A DNA stretch of 64,000 nucleotides from Achatina immaculata (Eukaryota > Mollusca > Gastropoda > Stylommatophora > Achatinidae). Shown piece after piece: positions 12,008 to 22,690 of this stretch; positions within the stretch are counted from its first letter, which is position 1, and every line of letters starts with the position of its first letter. Both the position numbers and the translations under genes were made by a program. The DNA is taken from NCBI GenBank assembly GCA_009760885.1, contig CM019703.1:11610459-11674458 (forward strand), read 5' to 3'. Under the pieces are notes generated by a model. It searched no databases. It worked only from the letters and a program-made list of their open reading frames with translations, and was not told the DNA's origin.

Positions 12008-13440
12008 GTGTCCCAATTTGTGTCGAAATTATTATGCCACTCCAGAGAGACTTTTATCCCCTGTCAAATCTTAATTTGCATCAGCTCATTAAGGGTCAAG
12101 GTGCGACAATTAAGTAATGAGCCTAATTACATTAAAAAAAATAAAACAACAGTTGAAGATATAACCTGTATTTTATTCAAAGTAAGCCCCTTGTGCATTG
12201 ATACAGCGAGTGATACGATCTAACAAACACTGGAACGACCTCTGCAGTTCTTCTGTTGGTATGGCCCTTAAACTTGATGTTACGGTCCTTTGGATGCCAT
12301 CAGTATCGTCAAAGAAGCGTCCTTACAGTAGTAACTTTAATTTTACGAATAGAAAATAATCACAGGGAGACAAATCTGGGGAACAGGGTGGGTAGCAGAG
12401 AACACACACTTGTTTTTGGACCAAAAATTCCTGTACAGCTACCGCCCGGTGAGCCAGTGCATTATCGCGAAGAAGGAAAAAAACTGCCAGGTGTTGAATA
12501 CTCGGATTGGCCTCGGAGAATCCTTTTCAATAGGCGTTTCAAAATACTTAAATAAACTTTGGCACTGACAGTCTGTCCCTCTGGAATAAATTCTTTGTGA
12601 ATAATTCCTTTGCTGTCGTAGAAGCACACCAACATTGTCTTCACTTTCGACTTTTGAAGACAGAATTTTTTGCCTTTTGGTGACGATGACTTCCACTGAG
12701 CACTTTACGTTTAGTTGTGGGATCATAGTGGCAAATCCATGTTTCTTCCTATGCAACAATCAAATTTAAGAAATGTTTATTTCTGCGACACGTTTTGATG
12801 ATGTCTTTTGCGTACTCAGCACGCTGTTTTTGGTAATCAGACAACGCATGTGGTACAAACTGGCAAGCATATTTTTTCTCGCCCAAATTTTCTACTAAAA
12901 TTTTACAAATGGTATCTCGGTTAACACCAGATTCATCTGTGATCATCCTCACAGTCAGTCAACGATTTTCTTATATCCGTTCTCTGACTTTTGCAATGAG
13001 TTCCTCATTACGAACAGAAAGTGGGCGCCCATGTCTAGTTGCATTTGTAATCATTTCCACGCCACTTTTGAATCATGAAAACCACCTGAATATCTATGCA
13101 CGAGATAAACAATAATCCCCATAAACTTTTCGCATCAGTTAAACTGTTTTTCCGAGTTTTAAACAGAGTTTAATGTTAGCTTTTTTCACATGATCACGTG
13201 ACAGTGCACATCTAACAAAATGGTCGGGTTGTTTGTCGTCTGCTTATCAGGCGGCGATGTAAAGTTGCCAGATCATAGATGAAGGTTGCCTCTTTGGATT
13301 CTATGCTTTGCTTCATAGATGGCATTTTTGTCTTGGCCATAATAAAATTAGTCTCATTACTTAATTGTCGGACTTTGTAAATGACAGAAACGTTCATGTC
13401 TTGTAGGCCTGGTCATTCATTGTGCTCATCTGTTCTCGCT
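12008..13440. repeat. host repeat G split by a mariner insertion
   Basis: The outer parts (12,008-12,096 and 13,378-13,440) resemble the contiguous sequence at 20,070-20,205. Shared blocks are ttatgccactcc, cattaa and ttgtaggcctg.tc.ttcattgtgc. The mariner at 12,097-13,377 lies exactly between them, so 20,070-20,205 looks like the unoccupied paralogue. Confidence 0.7.
12097..13377 (-). pseudogene. mariner transposon (DD34D-type), degenerate
   Basis: This is a Tc1/mariner-superfamily element of 1,281 bp. Its terminal inverted repeats of about 30 bp read caaggtgcgacaattaagta at the low-coordinate end and caaagtccgacaattaagta, inverted, at the other. A TA follows at 13,378. On the minus strand the transposase is recognisable: a helix-turn-helix region with CQFVPHALSDYQKQRAEYAK, the first catalytic region EETWICHYDPTTK (the D of the usual DET is lost), RDNALAH, and SPDLSPCDYF. 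Frameshifts and stops break the frame, so it is inactive. A sister copy is at 57,428. Confidence 0.88.
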
Positions 13441-13494
13441 CTCCCTCTCCCTCTCTCTAAAAAAAAAGAGCAAACAAACAAACCTAGTCTTGCT

Positions 13495-13923
13495 CAGTGG
13501 TTCCCAAACGTTTTCAGCCGTGGCACGCTTAATAACGCACATTTCTCTCACGACACACCTGTCTTCTTAAAACTGGACTCTCGTGCAGTTAACCATTAAA
13601 AAAAATCATTTTCATATTTTACACGCTACATTAAGAAATAAAAAAAAAATGAGAGCGATTTTAAGTTTTATTATACGAAGCATTCTCTTCAGTGTGAAAT
13701 ATGAGCCTGCTTGGAGGAACAGATCTCTGATCATTTCAGTTCGCCCTGGACTAGTAACTAAACTGCGGTGTATTCTCTACTTGGCGGGTATTTATCATAT
13801 AAACAAGCAAACAATGCGCTGTAATTTGGTCAAAAATAATTTTTACTCTAAAAATTTCATGGCACACCTCAAGCTCTCTCGCGGCACACCACTGTGCCAC
13901 GACACACCGTTTGAAAACAACTG
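13495..13923. mobile_element. hAT-type MITE
   Basis: The terminal inverted repeats are cagtggttcccaaacg and, inverted, cagttgttttcaaacg. The length is 429 bp with no transposase. The outer 60 bp contain repeated gcacacc motifs. A clear target duplication is not preserved. Confidence 0.65.
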
Positions 13924-14103
13924 TGGTCGGGTCGTCAGGTAAGTATCACCAAGATTATCCCCAAAGCTTAGGACATACCCAGAGGTCCATCTCTTCAGTT
14001 TGTGTTGGTTGGTAAAGACGCGGTCTTAGTGATCCGATTAGCACAACATTTGTTAGTTTGCTAGGGCAGGCTCTAACATTCTTTCCCCGTAGCCAGTGAT
14101 ATC

Positions 14104-14136
14104 ATGTTCTCTCTCTCTCTCTCTCTCTCTCTCTTC
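14104..14136. repeat. (CT)n microsatellite
   Basis: Pure CT dinucleotide run leading into a C run. Confidence 0.9.
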
Positions 14137-14189
14137 CCCCCCCCCCTCACTTGCTTTGTGGGACACTATTTTTTTTCTAGGCACTTACG

Positions 14190-14870
14190 TTGTTACTTTG
14201 AACATCAAAAAGACAGAGACTATGGTTATATCTAAGAAACAGAAGAATCCACCAACATGCAGTAACAAATTAAATGTAACTGCAGAAACTAAATACCCCG
14301 GAGCAGTAATATCTTCAGATGGGAAATGCAGAACAGAAATTAGGAACAGAATAGGCCAACCAAAGACTTCATTTCAGAGAATGAGAAACATATTATCCAA
14401 CATATCCTTGTCAATGAATGTTAGAAAACGAGTCCTAAAATGCTACATTGAGCCTATCTTGTTATATGGAAGTGAATCATGGACAATAGGCAGGTCCGCA
14501 CAAAAATCATTGGAAGCAGCAGAAATGTGGTTTATTAGAAGAATGTTGCGAATCCCCTGGACAGGAAAAAATAACTAATGAAAATGTATGAGAGACAAAC
14601 AGATCTTGTAAAAAAATAAGATAGAGACAATGCACTTTCATTAAACATGCAGTGAGAAGAGGGGGCATTGAAAATATTATAACAATAGGACAAATAGAAG
14701 GAAAAAGATCAATAGGAAGACCAAGAGAAATGATAGTGGACAGTCTGACGGGATGGTGTGAGAGGAGATCACCAACTGAGCTGATGGCCTGCATGAAAGA
14801 TCGTGTACTCTGGAGAAGCATAATAGCCAACGCCAGTCGGCACGGCACCTGATGATGATGATGATGACTT
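14190..14870 (+). pseudogene. LINE-C copy 1, 5'-truncated
   Basis: This is the C-terminal part of a non-LTR retrotransposon polyprotein. It begins within the post-catalytic thumb region (TLNIKKTETMVISKK), continues with IEPILLYGSESWTIG and MWFIRRMLRIPWT, and after a frame break ends with the GRPREMIVDSLTGW and SRHGT blocks. The 3' end is a (GAT)n tail at about 14,851-14,868. Two reading-frame breaks are visible. Confidence 0.85.
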
Positions 14871-15344
14871 ACGTTACTATGTACATAAGTATAATTCATC
14901 AAACTGTATAAATTCCAGGGAGCTGAATTTGAAAGTAAAAAGGAATTAAGAGAGAGAGAGAGAGTTGTAAACGCTCATGGCAGTATGTGAATAGAGAAAA
15001 ATATACTCGCTAGTGTGTTAGAATGTTTATGCAGGAAGGCCATTGCGCCTGTCCCTTACGCTGTATAACTATGAGCTACATAACTAAGGGAGATAAACTT
15101 GACTTTTCGCCTCCACGTCATTGCCCCAGCTTGGCTTTCTTGCCACGCTTTGGTTGAAGTCGCAGCCTTAATGGTTTGTTAGGGTGGTTCCTCTAATTCT
15201 TTTCCCATAGCCAGTCCTGGTTTTTTTTTTTTTCATTTCGGGCACTATTTTTAAGCACTTATTATTTAAGCACGTGATATTCTGTTGATACATACGTATA
15301 GCTAGTCAAGCTGTATTAAAACACACACACACACACATCACGTC
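14871..15344. other. unannotated interval
   Basis: Contains short GA and CA simple repeats (about 14,949 and 15,321). Nothing else was recognised. Confidence 0.4.
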
Positions 15345-16330
15345 CTAGTTTGAAATCATCATCATCGTGTGCTTTACTCGGAACGAAGGTAGGCGGTAGT
15401 GAATGTCCAGTGTCCTCCCTCTTTCACGTTGATGGTGCACTCAGCCAGGCTGTGTCCTGTCCATTCTCGTATTTTATCTTCCAATCTACTTCTCTGTATA
15501 CCTCTTGCTTTTTTTCCCCTTCCATCTTTCCTTTTAGTAAGGTCTTCAGTATATTGTTATATCATTTGATATGGTTAAAGTATTTTTTTTCCCTTGATAT
15601 TTTTTTCTCTGAGAAGATCACATTGCACTTGGATCTGTTCTACAACTGATGCATTTGTTCATTTCATTCCCCACGTTATATGGCCTAGTTTTCTGTAGAG
15701 CAACATTTCTACTGCATTAATCTTTCAGCTTAGAGTTCAGGTTTGTGCTTCGTACTGTAAAACAAGAGTAGATACAGCATTTTACAAGTCTCAGTTTTGC
15801 TTTTGTGGGCAGATTCATGGATAACAGGACTGTGTTCACGGGGTTGAATGTACCCGTTTTGTCAATTCCTGTTCTTTTCTTTATGTCCATTTCACATCTT
15901 CCATATTCAGTCAGTCTGTGCCATAGTTAACAGTAGTTTGTCACTTGTTCGTTTCTTCTGGTTCACGGTTGTATGCATCTGTGGCTTCTGGTCTTTCCTG
16001 CTGAACACCGTCACTTTGATATTGATCTCTAGTCCCCGTTCTTGGCTTACGTTGTGTATCTTATCAGTTAACTTCTGTGGATTCTCTGCTAGAAGGTGTA
16101 CCTCATCTGCATACCTTAAGTTGTTGACACCTCTCTCTCTCTCTTCAAACCCCCCCCCCCCCCCCCCCCGTGTTTAGTCCTGGTAGTTCGCCTGAGTGTT
16201 TGAAAATGTTCTCTGTGTACAGGTTGAAAAGACACGGAAAGAAAACACATCCTTGTCTCACTCACCTCTTTATGGACACGTTTGTTAGTGCCACCGTACC
16301 GTTATCTTACTGATGCTTCCTGTTCCACGT
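15345..16330 (-). pseudogene. LINE reverse-transcriptase fragment
   Basis: Minus-strand translation gives VRQGCVFFPCLFNLY at about 16,220-16,264, LRYADE (catalytic YADD altered to YADE) at about 16,099-16,130, and a degenerate downstream region. The low-coordinate end has an ATG/CAT tail (about 15,355-15,366), as in LINE-C. The coding frame is repeatedly broken, and a 20-C tract (16,150-16,169) interrupts it. Confidence 0.7.
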
Positions 16331-17252
16331 AGAGATTTGTCATATTGAAATATCTGAAATACTATGAGATATCGATGTCTTCAGTCATTATACTGCATTA
16401 GCAGGGGGGCAACACTACGCAGTGCTGGGAATAAACACCCACCATTCCCAGAGGAGTGGTGTGACAAAGCGTCATGAAATTCTCCTTTCTGACTTTGTCC
16501 GTTCATCTTTGACTGTTGAAGAAAGTAGTTGGGCAAGAAAAACAGGCAAAACTCACGGGAACCGTCACAACAGCACTTCATTGCCTCCTAGGGCTATTAT
16601 TCCGTACTCTTGTTCATTGTCGCGGGGGATATCGATGACTCGCCCACGACTGCTGTGAAGTTGCCCTTGCTGTGAACACTTCTGCGGGTCAGCACAGAAC
16701 CACCGACTGGTTTCGATCGTTCGACCCGTGGACGGAGCGGTAATTTTGTTCAGTTTTTTTTTTTTTGCATTACCGGACAGAAAACGGGAAGATATCGATT
16801 AAGTGCGTCTTTGGTTTGAACGTGCTTCCTGTTAAAAGGGCATTAAGATTTAATACTTGGAGCTTGTCGTCTCATATTAAGGAAGGAAGAAAGAAAAGAA
16901 GGAAGGAAGGATGAGGGAAGGAGAGAGGGAGGGTGGAAGGATGTGACTTATGACCCAGGAGCAGAAATGTTAGGTGACCCACGACCAATGAAAAATGTGC
17001 TTAAACATATTCAAATTCAACAAAAGTTAACTAATATTCTTTCACTGCCGTTAATATAACGTACATTTGGCCACCAGTCACTAAAGAGTATGTATAAACG
17101 TCATATCATAATAATCCAACATTTATCATAATAATCCAACGTTTATCATAATGTATTCTGGCGACCATGCCTCATACATCCGCACTCCCCTGCTCCCGTG
17201 GCTGTCCTAATTTGGTCGCCACGTGAGGTTTGGGAGCCAGTCTTTTTGAGCA
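16331..17252. other. unannotated interval
   Basis: Only a GGAA/GAAA-rich low-complexity segment at about 16,880-16,935 and a duplicated taatccaac block near 17,113 were noted. Confidence 0.4.
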
Positions 17253-17308
17253 TGCTAGAGTTGGGAGCATAATTTCAGGTTACCCTTTTTATGCTCCCAA
17301 CTCTAGCA
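17253..17308. repeat. perfect 20-bp inverted repeat, 16-nt loop
   Basis: Arm 17,253-17,272 (tgctagagttgggagcataa) is the exact reverse complement of 17,289-17,308. It lies at the 5' junction of the LINE-B copy that follows. It could form a hairpin, but no function is evident. Confidence 0.8.
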
Positions 17309-17890
17309 ACTCTGCTAACTAATAATGGAGATACAGTGAGGGAAATTAAAAGGAGGACATCTATTGCTCTTCAGAAAGTAAAACAAATAAAGAATCTGTG
17401 GAGAGGAGCAGACAGAACTACAAAAATAAGATTTTTAAGGTCATGTATCTTTCCCATCGCAACATATGCCTGTGAGACGTGGACACTTAACAAAACAGCT
17501 GAGAAACACATAAATGCCTTTGAATGTAAATGCTACAGAAGAGTTCTTCATATATCGTGGACACAAAAAAGAACAAATATATCTATACTACAAGAGCTTA
17601 ATATTGAGGAAGGCTGGCTAGTAAAGAGGATTAAAGAGAGAAAACTTAAATATTTTGGACACATTAAACGTCATGATAATTTAGAGAAGACCATATTGGA
17701 AGGATACATAATGGGAAAAAGAAAAAGAGGAAGACCAAGACGAAGATGGCTGCAAGACATCGTTGACGATCTGCAAATGGACGCAGCAGCAGCAGGCCAT
17801 CTTGCTCACAACCGAGAGGCCTACAGGAGTGCTGTTTGGGAGGCAAAGTTCCGCAAGGGACATGCAAATGAATAAATGAATGAATGAGAG
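17309..17890 (+). pseudogene. LINE-B copy 2, 5'-truncated
   Basis: This copy is open for about 190 codons (17,291-17,875 including the junction). Blocks are RTTKIRFLRSCIFPIATYAC, TWTLNKTAEKHINAFECKCY, LQELNIEEGWLVKRIKERK, GKRKRGRPRRRWLQDI and the end RKGHANE. It is the best-preserved C-terminus of the family. The reverse-transcriptase catalytic domain is missing because of 5' truncation. The tail is (TGAA)n at 17,871-17,887. SINE-A is inserted immediately downstream. Confidence 0.88.
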
Positions 17891-18171
17891 TTGGGAGGCC
17901 GGCTAGCGTAGTGGTTAGAACATTCGTCTAGGAACCAAATGGTCGAGGGTTCGAATCCCCAGCTGAGCGGGATTTTTATTCTACCAATACGGCCCCGAGG
18001 TCGACCCAGCCTCGTAAAATGGGTACCAGAGAAAATCTGGGAAGAAAAGTCAGCGAAGAAAGGAACTGGCCACCCTACCTCATACGCTGATGGCCAAGCA
18101 TAATGAGATCTCTAATGCTTCATCCCCTACGGCATTTGCTATGGGACTATCTTTACATTTTTGGAGTTGGG
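17888..18171 (+). repeat. SINE-A copy 2, complete
   Basis: Complete tRNA-headed SINE (17,896-18,163, 268 bp) with clear A box (tagcgtagtggttagaaca) and B box (ggttcgaatcc). The target duplication gagttggg is at 17,888-17,895 and 18,164-18,171. CpGs are retained. Confidence 0.9.
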
Positions 18172-18278
18172 GGTTCGAGCCACAATCATTCTCCTGAGTC
18201 TGTATTCTTTGTCTACAATTTTTGCTACACTAACAATGCATACTTCACTCAGTACCTCAGTATAGCCAGGAAGATCTG

Positions 18279-18280
18279 AA

Positions 18281-18364
<84 letters not shown>
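18279..18364. repeat. (TG)n(AG)n compound microsatellite
   Basis: About 11 TG repeats followed by about 32 AG repeats. Confidence 0.95.
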
Positions 18365-18370
<6 letters not shown>

Positions 18371-18782
18371 GCTGATGTAGATGATTTTATTTTGTTATTG
18401 GGTCTCCCCTGTAACTTCACTTTTGAAGCTATTGGCAGCCGAAGCTGTGGTAAAGATCTTGTACCAGAGACTGCGGTGGAGTGATCAGTGAGGTGGCTTG
18501 AACACAGCCAGGAAGTAGGTTCCAAATGGAAAGTAGATCCATATACAGTATGTCCTCAGACTAGATTGTTGTGGCACGAAAGCCCATTGGTTGGAGCAGT
18601 GTTTGGAGGTCTGGCATAGTCTTAGCCAGTTATTGATTACAGATGTAAATGATAGGTTCATTTCGATGAAGAAGTAATCTTTCATTCTGGGTACTCTATA
18701 AAATTCCACTTCGTTTAGTGCTTTAGCTGAAACTTTGAACGAAATTCAAAATAGTGCATGAATCTGATGAACTCCATGCTAG

Positions 18783-18784
<2 letters not shown>
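18365..18784. other. unannotated interval
   Basis: Nothing recognised. Confidence 0.4.

Positions 18785-18826
<42 letters not shown>
18785..18826. repeat. (ATT)n microsatellite
   Basis: About 14 trinucleotide repeats. Confidence 0.95.
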
Positions 18827-19004
18827 AGCATGTTAAATTTGTACAGCAGAGAGTGAATTCTGCCGGACATGTTGTATTCTTTTGTTGTGTACTTCACTTC
18901 AGCATGAGACAGCTAACTCATCTTCATTTGATGCCACAGTTTAACTTAACTGTACAGTTCTGAAGTGAAGAAGAGGACGAAGAGTGCCCTTTAGCACTGT
19001 AAAT

Positions 19005-19191
19005 CAGTGGTTCCCAAAGTACTCTCGCTTCCTCGAAGGGAATGGTATGATTTTTTTTGTAGAGTGGGGGGAGGGGGAGCGACAAGGGATATCAGAGCCA
19101 ACAGAGCGGAGGGAAGAAAGTTTTCAGATGGTCAAAGGATGTGGCCAGGTAGGCAAGAAGGGGGCAGACTAAACAAGTTTGGAAAGCGCTG
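19005..19191. mobile_element. hAT-type MITE
   Basis: 187 bp with ends cagtggttcccaaag and, inverted, cagcgctttccaaac. The flanking octamers ctgtaaat and gtgtaaaa match at 6 of 8 positions, consistent with an old 8-bp hAT duplication. Internal sequence resembles 51,788-52,020. Confidence 0.7.
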
Positions 19192-19542
19192 GTGTAAAAG
19201 GTGTTCCCATTCTTCATGTCCTACAGTCTGTGTGCCAAGTTCTTTATTGGCCAATGCATCGACCTGAACTGTATTTCTATTTTAAATCGTTAGATTTTAT
19301 GATCTTTCATTGAGAATGAATTGGCAAAAAAGTCATATGTTTAAGGAAAACAAAATCTGAGACATTCATCATTGTATTTTGTAAGCAGCATACGACTCCC
19401 TTCTTACAAGAAAATTATGGCTTACTTTAATGTATATTTTACTTAATACACATGAAATGTATATGCCGCGTATAGCTCTGTTTATATTTATGGTTAGATT
19501 TTTACCACCCGTTGTCAGCACATTAAAACTTATCACTTCTCC
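19192..19542. other. unannotated interval
   Basis: AT-rich. No feature was recognised. Confidence 0.4.
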
Positions 19543-19715
19543 CAGGCTGTTGTTCTATTTCTTGTAACCCCTCCGTACGGTCGGTTGATTACGAAAGGCT
19601 TTTCTTTTAATCGGGCGGTCAGGAAACGTCCTTCATATTTGCACTTACGTTGACAGATACTCGAAGTCTTGTGCAGCGGTCGTCCATTAATTATATCAGT
19701 AATTTTTAGCCTCGT
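19543..19715 (+). repeat. dispersed repeat H, copy 1
   Basis: Similar to 22,493-22,690 in direct orientation. Shared blocks include ttgttctatttctt-like sequence, cgtccattaattat and tcagtaatttttagcc. The origin is unknown. Confidence 0.75.
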
Positions 19716-19885
19716 TCTCTTTCTCCCTCCCCTCCCCCCTGTCTTTCTTTCTCTCCCTCTCTCGGCCCCCCCCCCCCCCCCCGTTCTTCTTCTCAACATT
19801 TGCCAAACTCAAGCGGCCCCCACCCCACCTAACAAGATTATGTTAGAAAAAAAAAATTGAAACCCTTGAAGAATTTAATTATATC

Positions 19886-20066
19886 TGGGACCATGTGGTC
19901 TTTTAGTTAAATGTTTTATGAGAGATTAGGTCTGGGATCTTGTGGTCTTTTAGTTAAATGTTTTGTGAGAGCTTCGGTCGAAGATCTTCAGTGTGTTAGT
20001 TAAATGTGAGAAATTATGTCTGGGATCTTGGATCTTTTAAATGTTTGTGAGACAGTTAGCGATGGC
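19886..20066. repeat. 47-bp tandem repeat, about four degenerate copies
   Basis: The unit contains ctgggatcttgtggtctttt and agttaaatgttttgtgagag. The third and fourth copies are shortened. Confidence 0.8.
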
Positions 20067-20069
20067 GAG

Positions 20070-20205
20070 GTCGAAATATTATGCCACTCCGGTCTCAGAG
20101 AGACTCTTATTCCCTCCAAAAAAGCCTCGTATTTTCGTCCAGTTCATTAATACATATATCAGAATCTTTCACGTGTTGTAGGCCTGATCGTTCATTGTGC
20201 TTATA
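20070..20205. repeat. dispersed repeat G, uninterrupted copy
   Basis: Paralogue of the flanks of the mariner at 12,097-13,377, but without the mariner. See the finding on the empty site. Confidence 0.7.
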
Positions 20206-20304
20206 GATTAGAATGGCCTCTGTTTGCCGGAAGAACAAAAAACAAAACAAAACAAAAAGAAGCAAAAACGGGGGGAATATTATCGTTGGTAATATCTCAC
20301 TACG

Positions 20305-21425
20305 TTAGCACTGTTGTATGGTTATTCTTCCTCTGTTTTGAGCTACACTTTAGCACTTTTGTGTGATTATTCTTTCTCTGTTTTGAGCTACACTTTAGCA
20401 CTGTTGTGTGATTATTCTTTCTCTGTTTTGAGCTACACTTTAGCACTGTTGTGTGATTATTCTTTCTCTGTTTTGAGCTACACTTTAGCACTGTTGTGTG
20501 ATTATTCTTTCTCTGTTTTGAGCTACACTTTAGCACTGTTGTATGGTTATTCTTCCTCTGTTTTGAGCTACACTTTAGCACTTTTGTGTGATTATTCTTT
20601 CTCTGTTTTGAGCTACACTTTAGCACTGTTGTGTGATTATTCTTTCTCTGTTTTGAGCTACACTTTAGCACTGTTGTGTGATTATTCTTTCTCTGTTTTG
20701 AGCTACACTTTAGCACTGTTGTGTGATTATTCTTTCTCTGTTTTGAGCTACACTTTAGCACTGTTGTGTGGTTATTCTTTCTCTGTTTTGAGCTACACTT
20801 TAGCACTGTTGTGTGATTATTCTTTCTCTGTTTTGAGCTACACTTTAGCACTGTTGTGTGATTATTCTTTCTCTGTTTTGAGCTACACTTTAGCACTGTT
20901 GTGTGGTTATTCTTTCTCTGTTTTGAGCTACACTTTAGCACTGTTGTGTGATTATTCTTTCTCTGTTTTGAGCTACACTTTAGCACTGTTGTGTGGTTAT
21001 TCTTTCTCTGTTTTGAGCTACACTTTAGCACTGTTGTGTGGTTATTCTTTCTCTGTTTTGAGCTACCAGTAACCACTGTTGTTTGGTTATTCTTTCTCTG
21101 TTTTGAGCTACCAGTAACCACTGTTGTTTGGTTATTCTTTCTCTGTTTTGAGCTACACTTTAGCACTGTTGTGTTATTATTCTTTCTCTGTTTTGAGCTA
21201 CACTTTAGCACTGTTGTGTGATTATTCTTTCTCTGTTTTGAGCCACGTTTTAGCACTGTTGTGTGGTTATTCTTTCTCTGTTTTGAGCTACCAGTAACCA
21301 CTGTTGTGTGGTTATTCTTTCACTGTTTTGAGCTACACTTTAGCACTGTTGTGTGGTTATTCTTTCTCTGTTTTGAGCTACCAGTGAGCACTGTTGTGTG
21401 GTTATTCTTTCTCTGCCTTGCGCCA
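20305..21425. repeat. 45-bp satellite array, about 25 copies
   Basis: The unit is ttgagctacactttagcact plus gttgtgtgattattctttctctgtt. The period is a multiple of three and few units carry stops, so both strands read open for hundreds of codons (15-residue repeats such as SFSVLSYTLALLCDY on plus and KCSSKQRKNNHTTVL on minus). I treat these as artefacts. The distal part contains variant units with ccagtaacca in place of cactttagca. Confidence 0.95.
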
Positions 21426-22492
21426 TCTGTAAATTCATGTATTTCCCTGATTTATTTATGTAACAATTACCTTTCATGTTGAAACACACGTACAATTTTG
21501 TTAACAAATACCGACAATTTCTGGCATCGGGTTGGGCTGGCGAGTGGGGTTGGGGGTTGGGGGTATGAAGAATTTGAATTATTGAAGGTCCTCCTCCTCC
21601 AAGTCTCCGTGACGGAGCTTCAGTATAGCTGTGCTACTAAAGCATGAGCACAGTAGCTGTGAGATGTGTTTCTGGACGTAGCCAAACCTAACGTGAAACA
21701 TCGTATTACAGCGGGCATGAGGTTGGGGGGTGTTGGTGGTGGTGGTGTGTTGGCCAGGAGCTTCTGCTAAGCGCCACACGAAGTGAGAAGAACACCAGCA
21801 ACCAGGATGTGGGTAAACTCCGAGTCAAATGGCTTCGCCTTACATGGCTGGGAATTGATGTTCTGCCTCTGAAAATGATGTCGGCGACGAATGTTACGAA
21901 TGAGCGGCCGCGGAACTACAGCAGATCCTGTTGCCTTCTAGACGGGTCCTGTGTGACTGTCTCCAAACGCTAAGGAGGCGTGTCCGGACATAAAAAGAGT
22001 AACTAATCAGACGCTAGAATGTGTACAGACATTTCTCTGATTTTGTATGCTTAGAGTGCTGCAAGAAATGATGGATTGTTTTAATGAAATAGTCAGTGAA
22101 ATGTTTGTTTGTTTATTTGCGTGTGAGAGAGAGAGAGAGAGAGAGAAGGTTCTTTTTTTTGCTGAAATAAATTACTGAATATGTCTCATTCCCCCCCCCC
22201 CCATTTTTTCTGTATGTCGTCTCTTCTTCTTCCCTGCCTCCCACACACACACACACACTCTCTCTCCCTCTCGCTTTCCTGTGTCTCTCTTCTGCTCGTT
22301 CTTTATATATGCGTACTAGGCTGAATGTCTGCATCAGAGAACAAAAAGGAAGATAAAGGCCAGAAGAGTGTTAGATAGGCATAGGTGTCTAAATCTTCGT
22401 TCATCGTTTGAAAATAAAGCTCTTCGCTCGTTCATTCTGTCTCTCCCCCCCCCCCCGGTTGCCGCCCCTTATCCTCTTCTTATTATTCCCCC
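21426..22492. other. unannotated interval
   Basis: Contains GA-rich and CA/CT simple stretches near 22,126-22,275 and C runs at 22,191-22,202 and 22,445-22,456. No gene was recognised. Confidence 0.4.
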
Positions 22493-22690
22493 AGAGCTGT
22501 TATTCTATTTCTTTTAACTCCTCCTTTCGGCCGGCTGATTACAAAAGGTCTTCAGTCTTCCATTTATTCAGCGGTTCAGGAACATCCTTTATATTTTAAC
22601 CCCGCCTTTTTTTTTTACTCTTCAAGGTGACAGATGCTGAAATTTCTTTTACAGCCATCGTCCATTAATTATGTCAGTAATTTTTAGCCA
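22493..22690 (+). repeat. dispersed repeat H, copy 2
   Basis: Direct-orientation paralogue of 19,543-19,715, carrying a short T-run insertion. It is followed by TCTG/TTTC simple sequence. Confidence 0.75.

Noticed and set aside
17896..17970. Possible tRNA gene (A and B boxes)
   Set aside because: The boxes belong to the head of SINE-A, which continues for about 268 bp, has target duplications and recurs at 489-756 and 29,415-29,684.
20300..21482. Long open frames on both strands (252 and 333 codons) with 15-residue repeats
   Set aside because: They follow from a 45-bp satellite without stops. There is no start context, splice context or non-repetitive domain.
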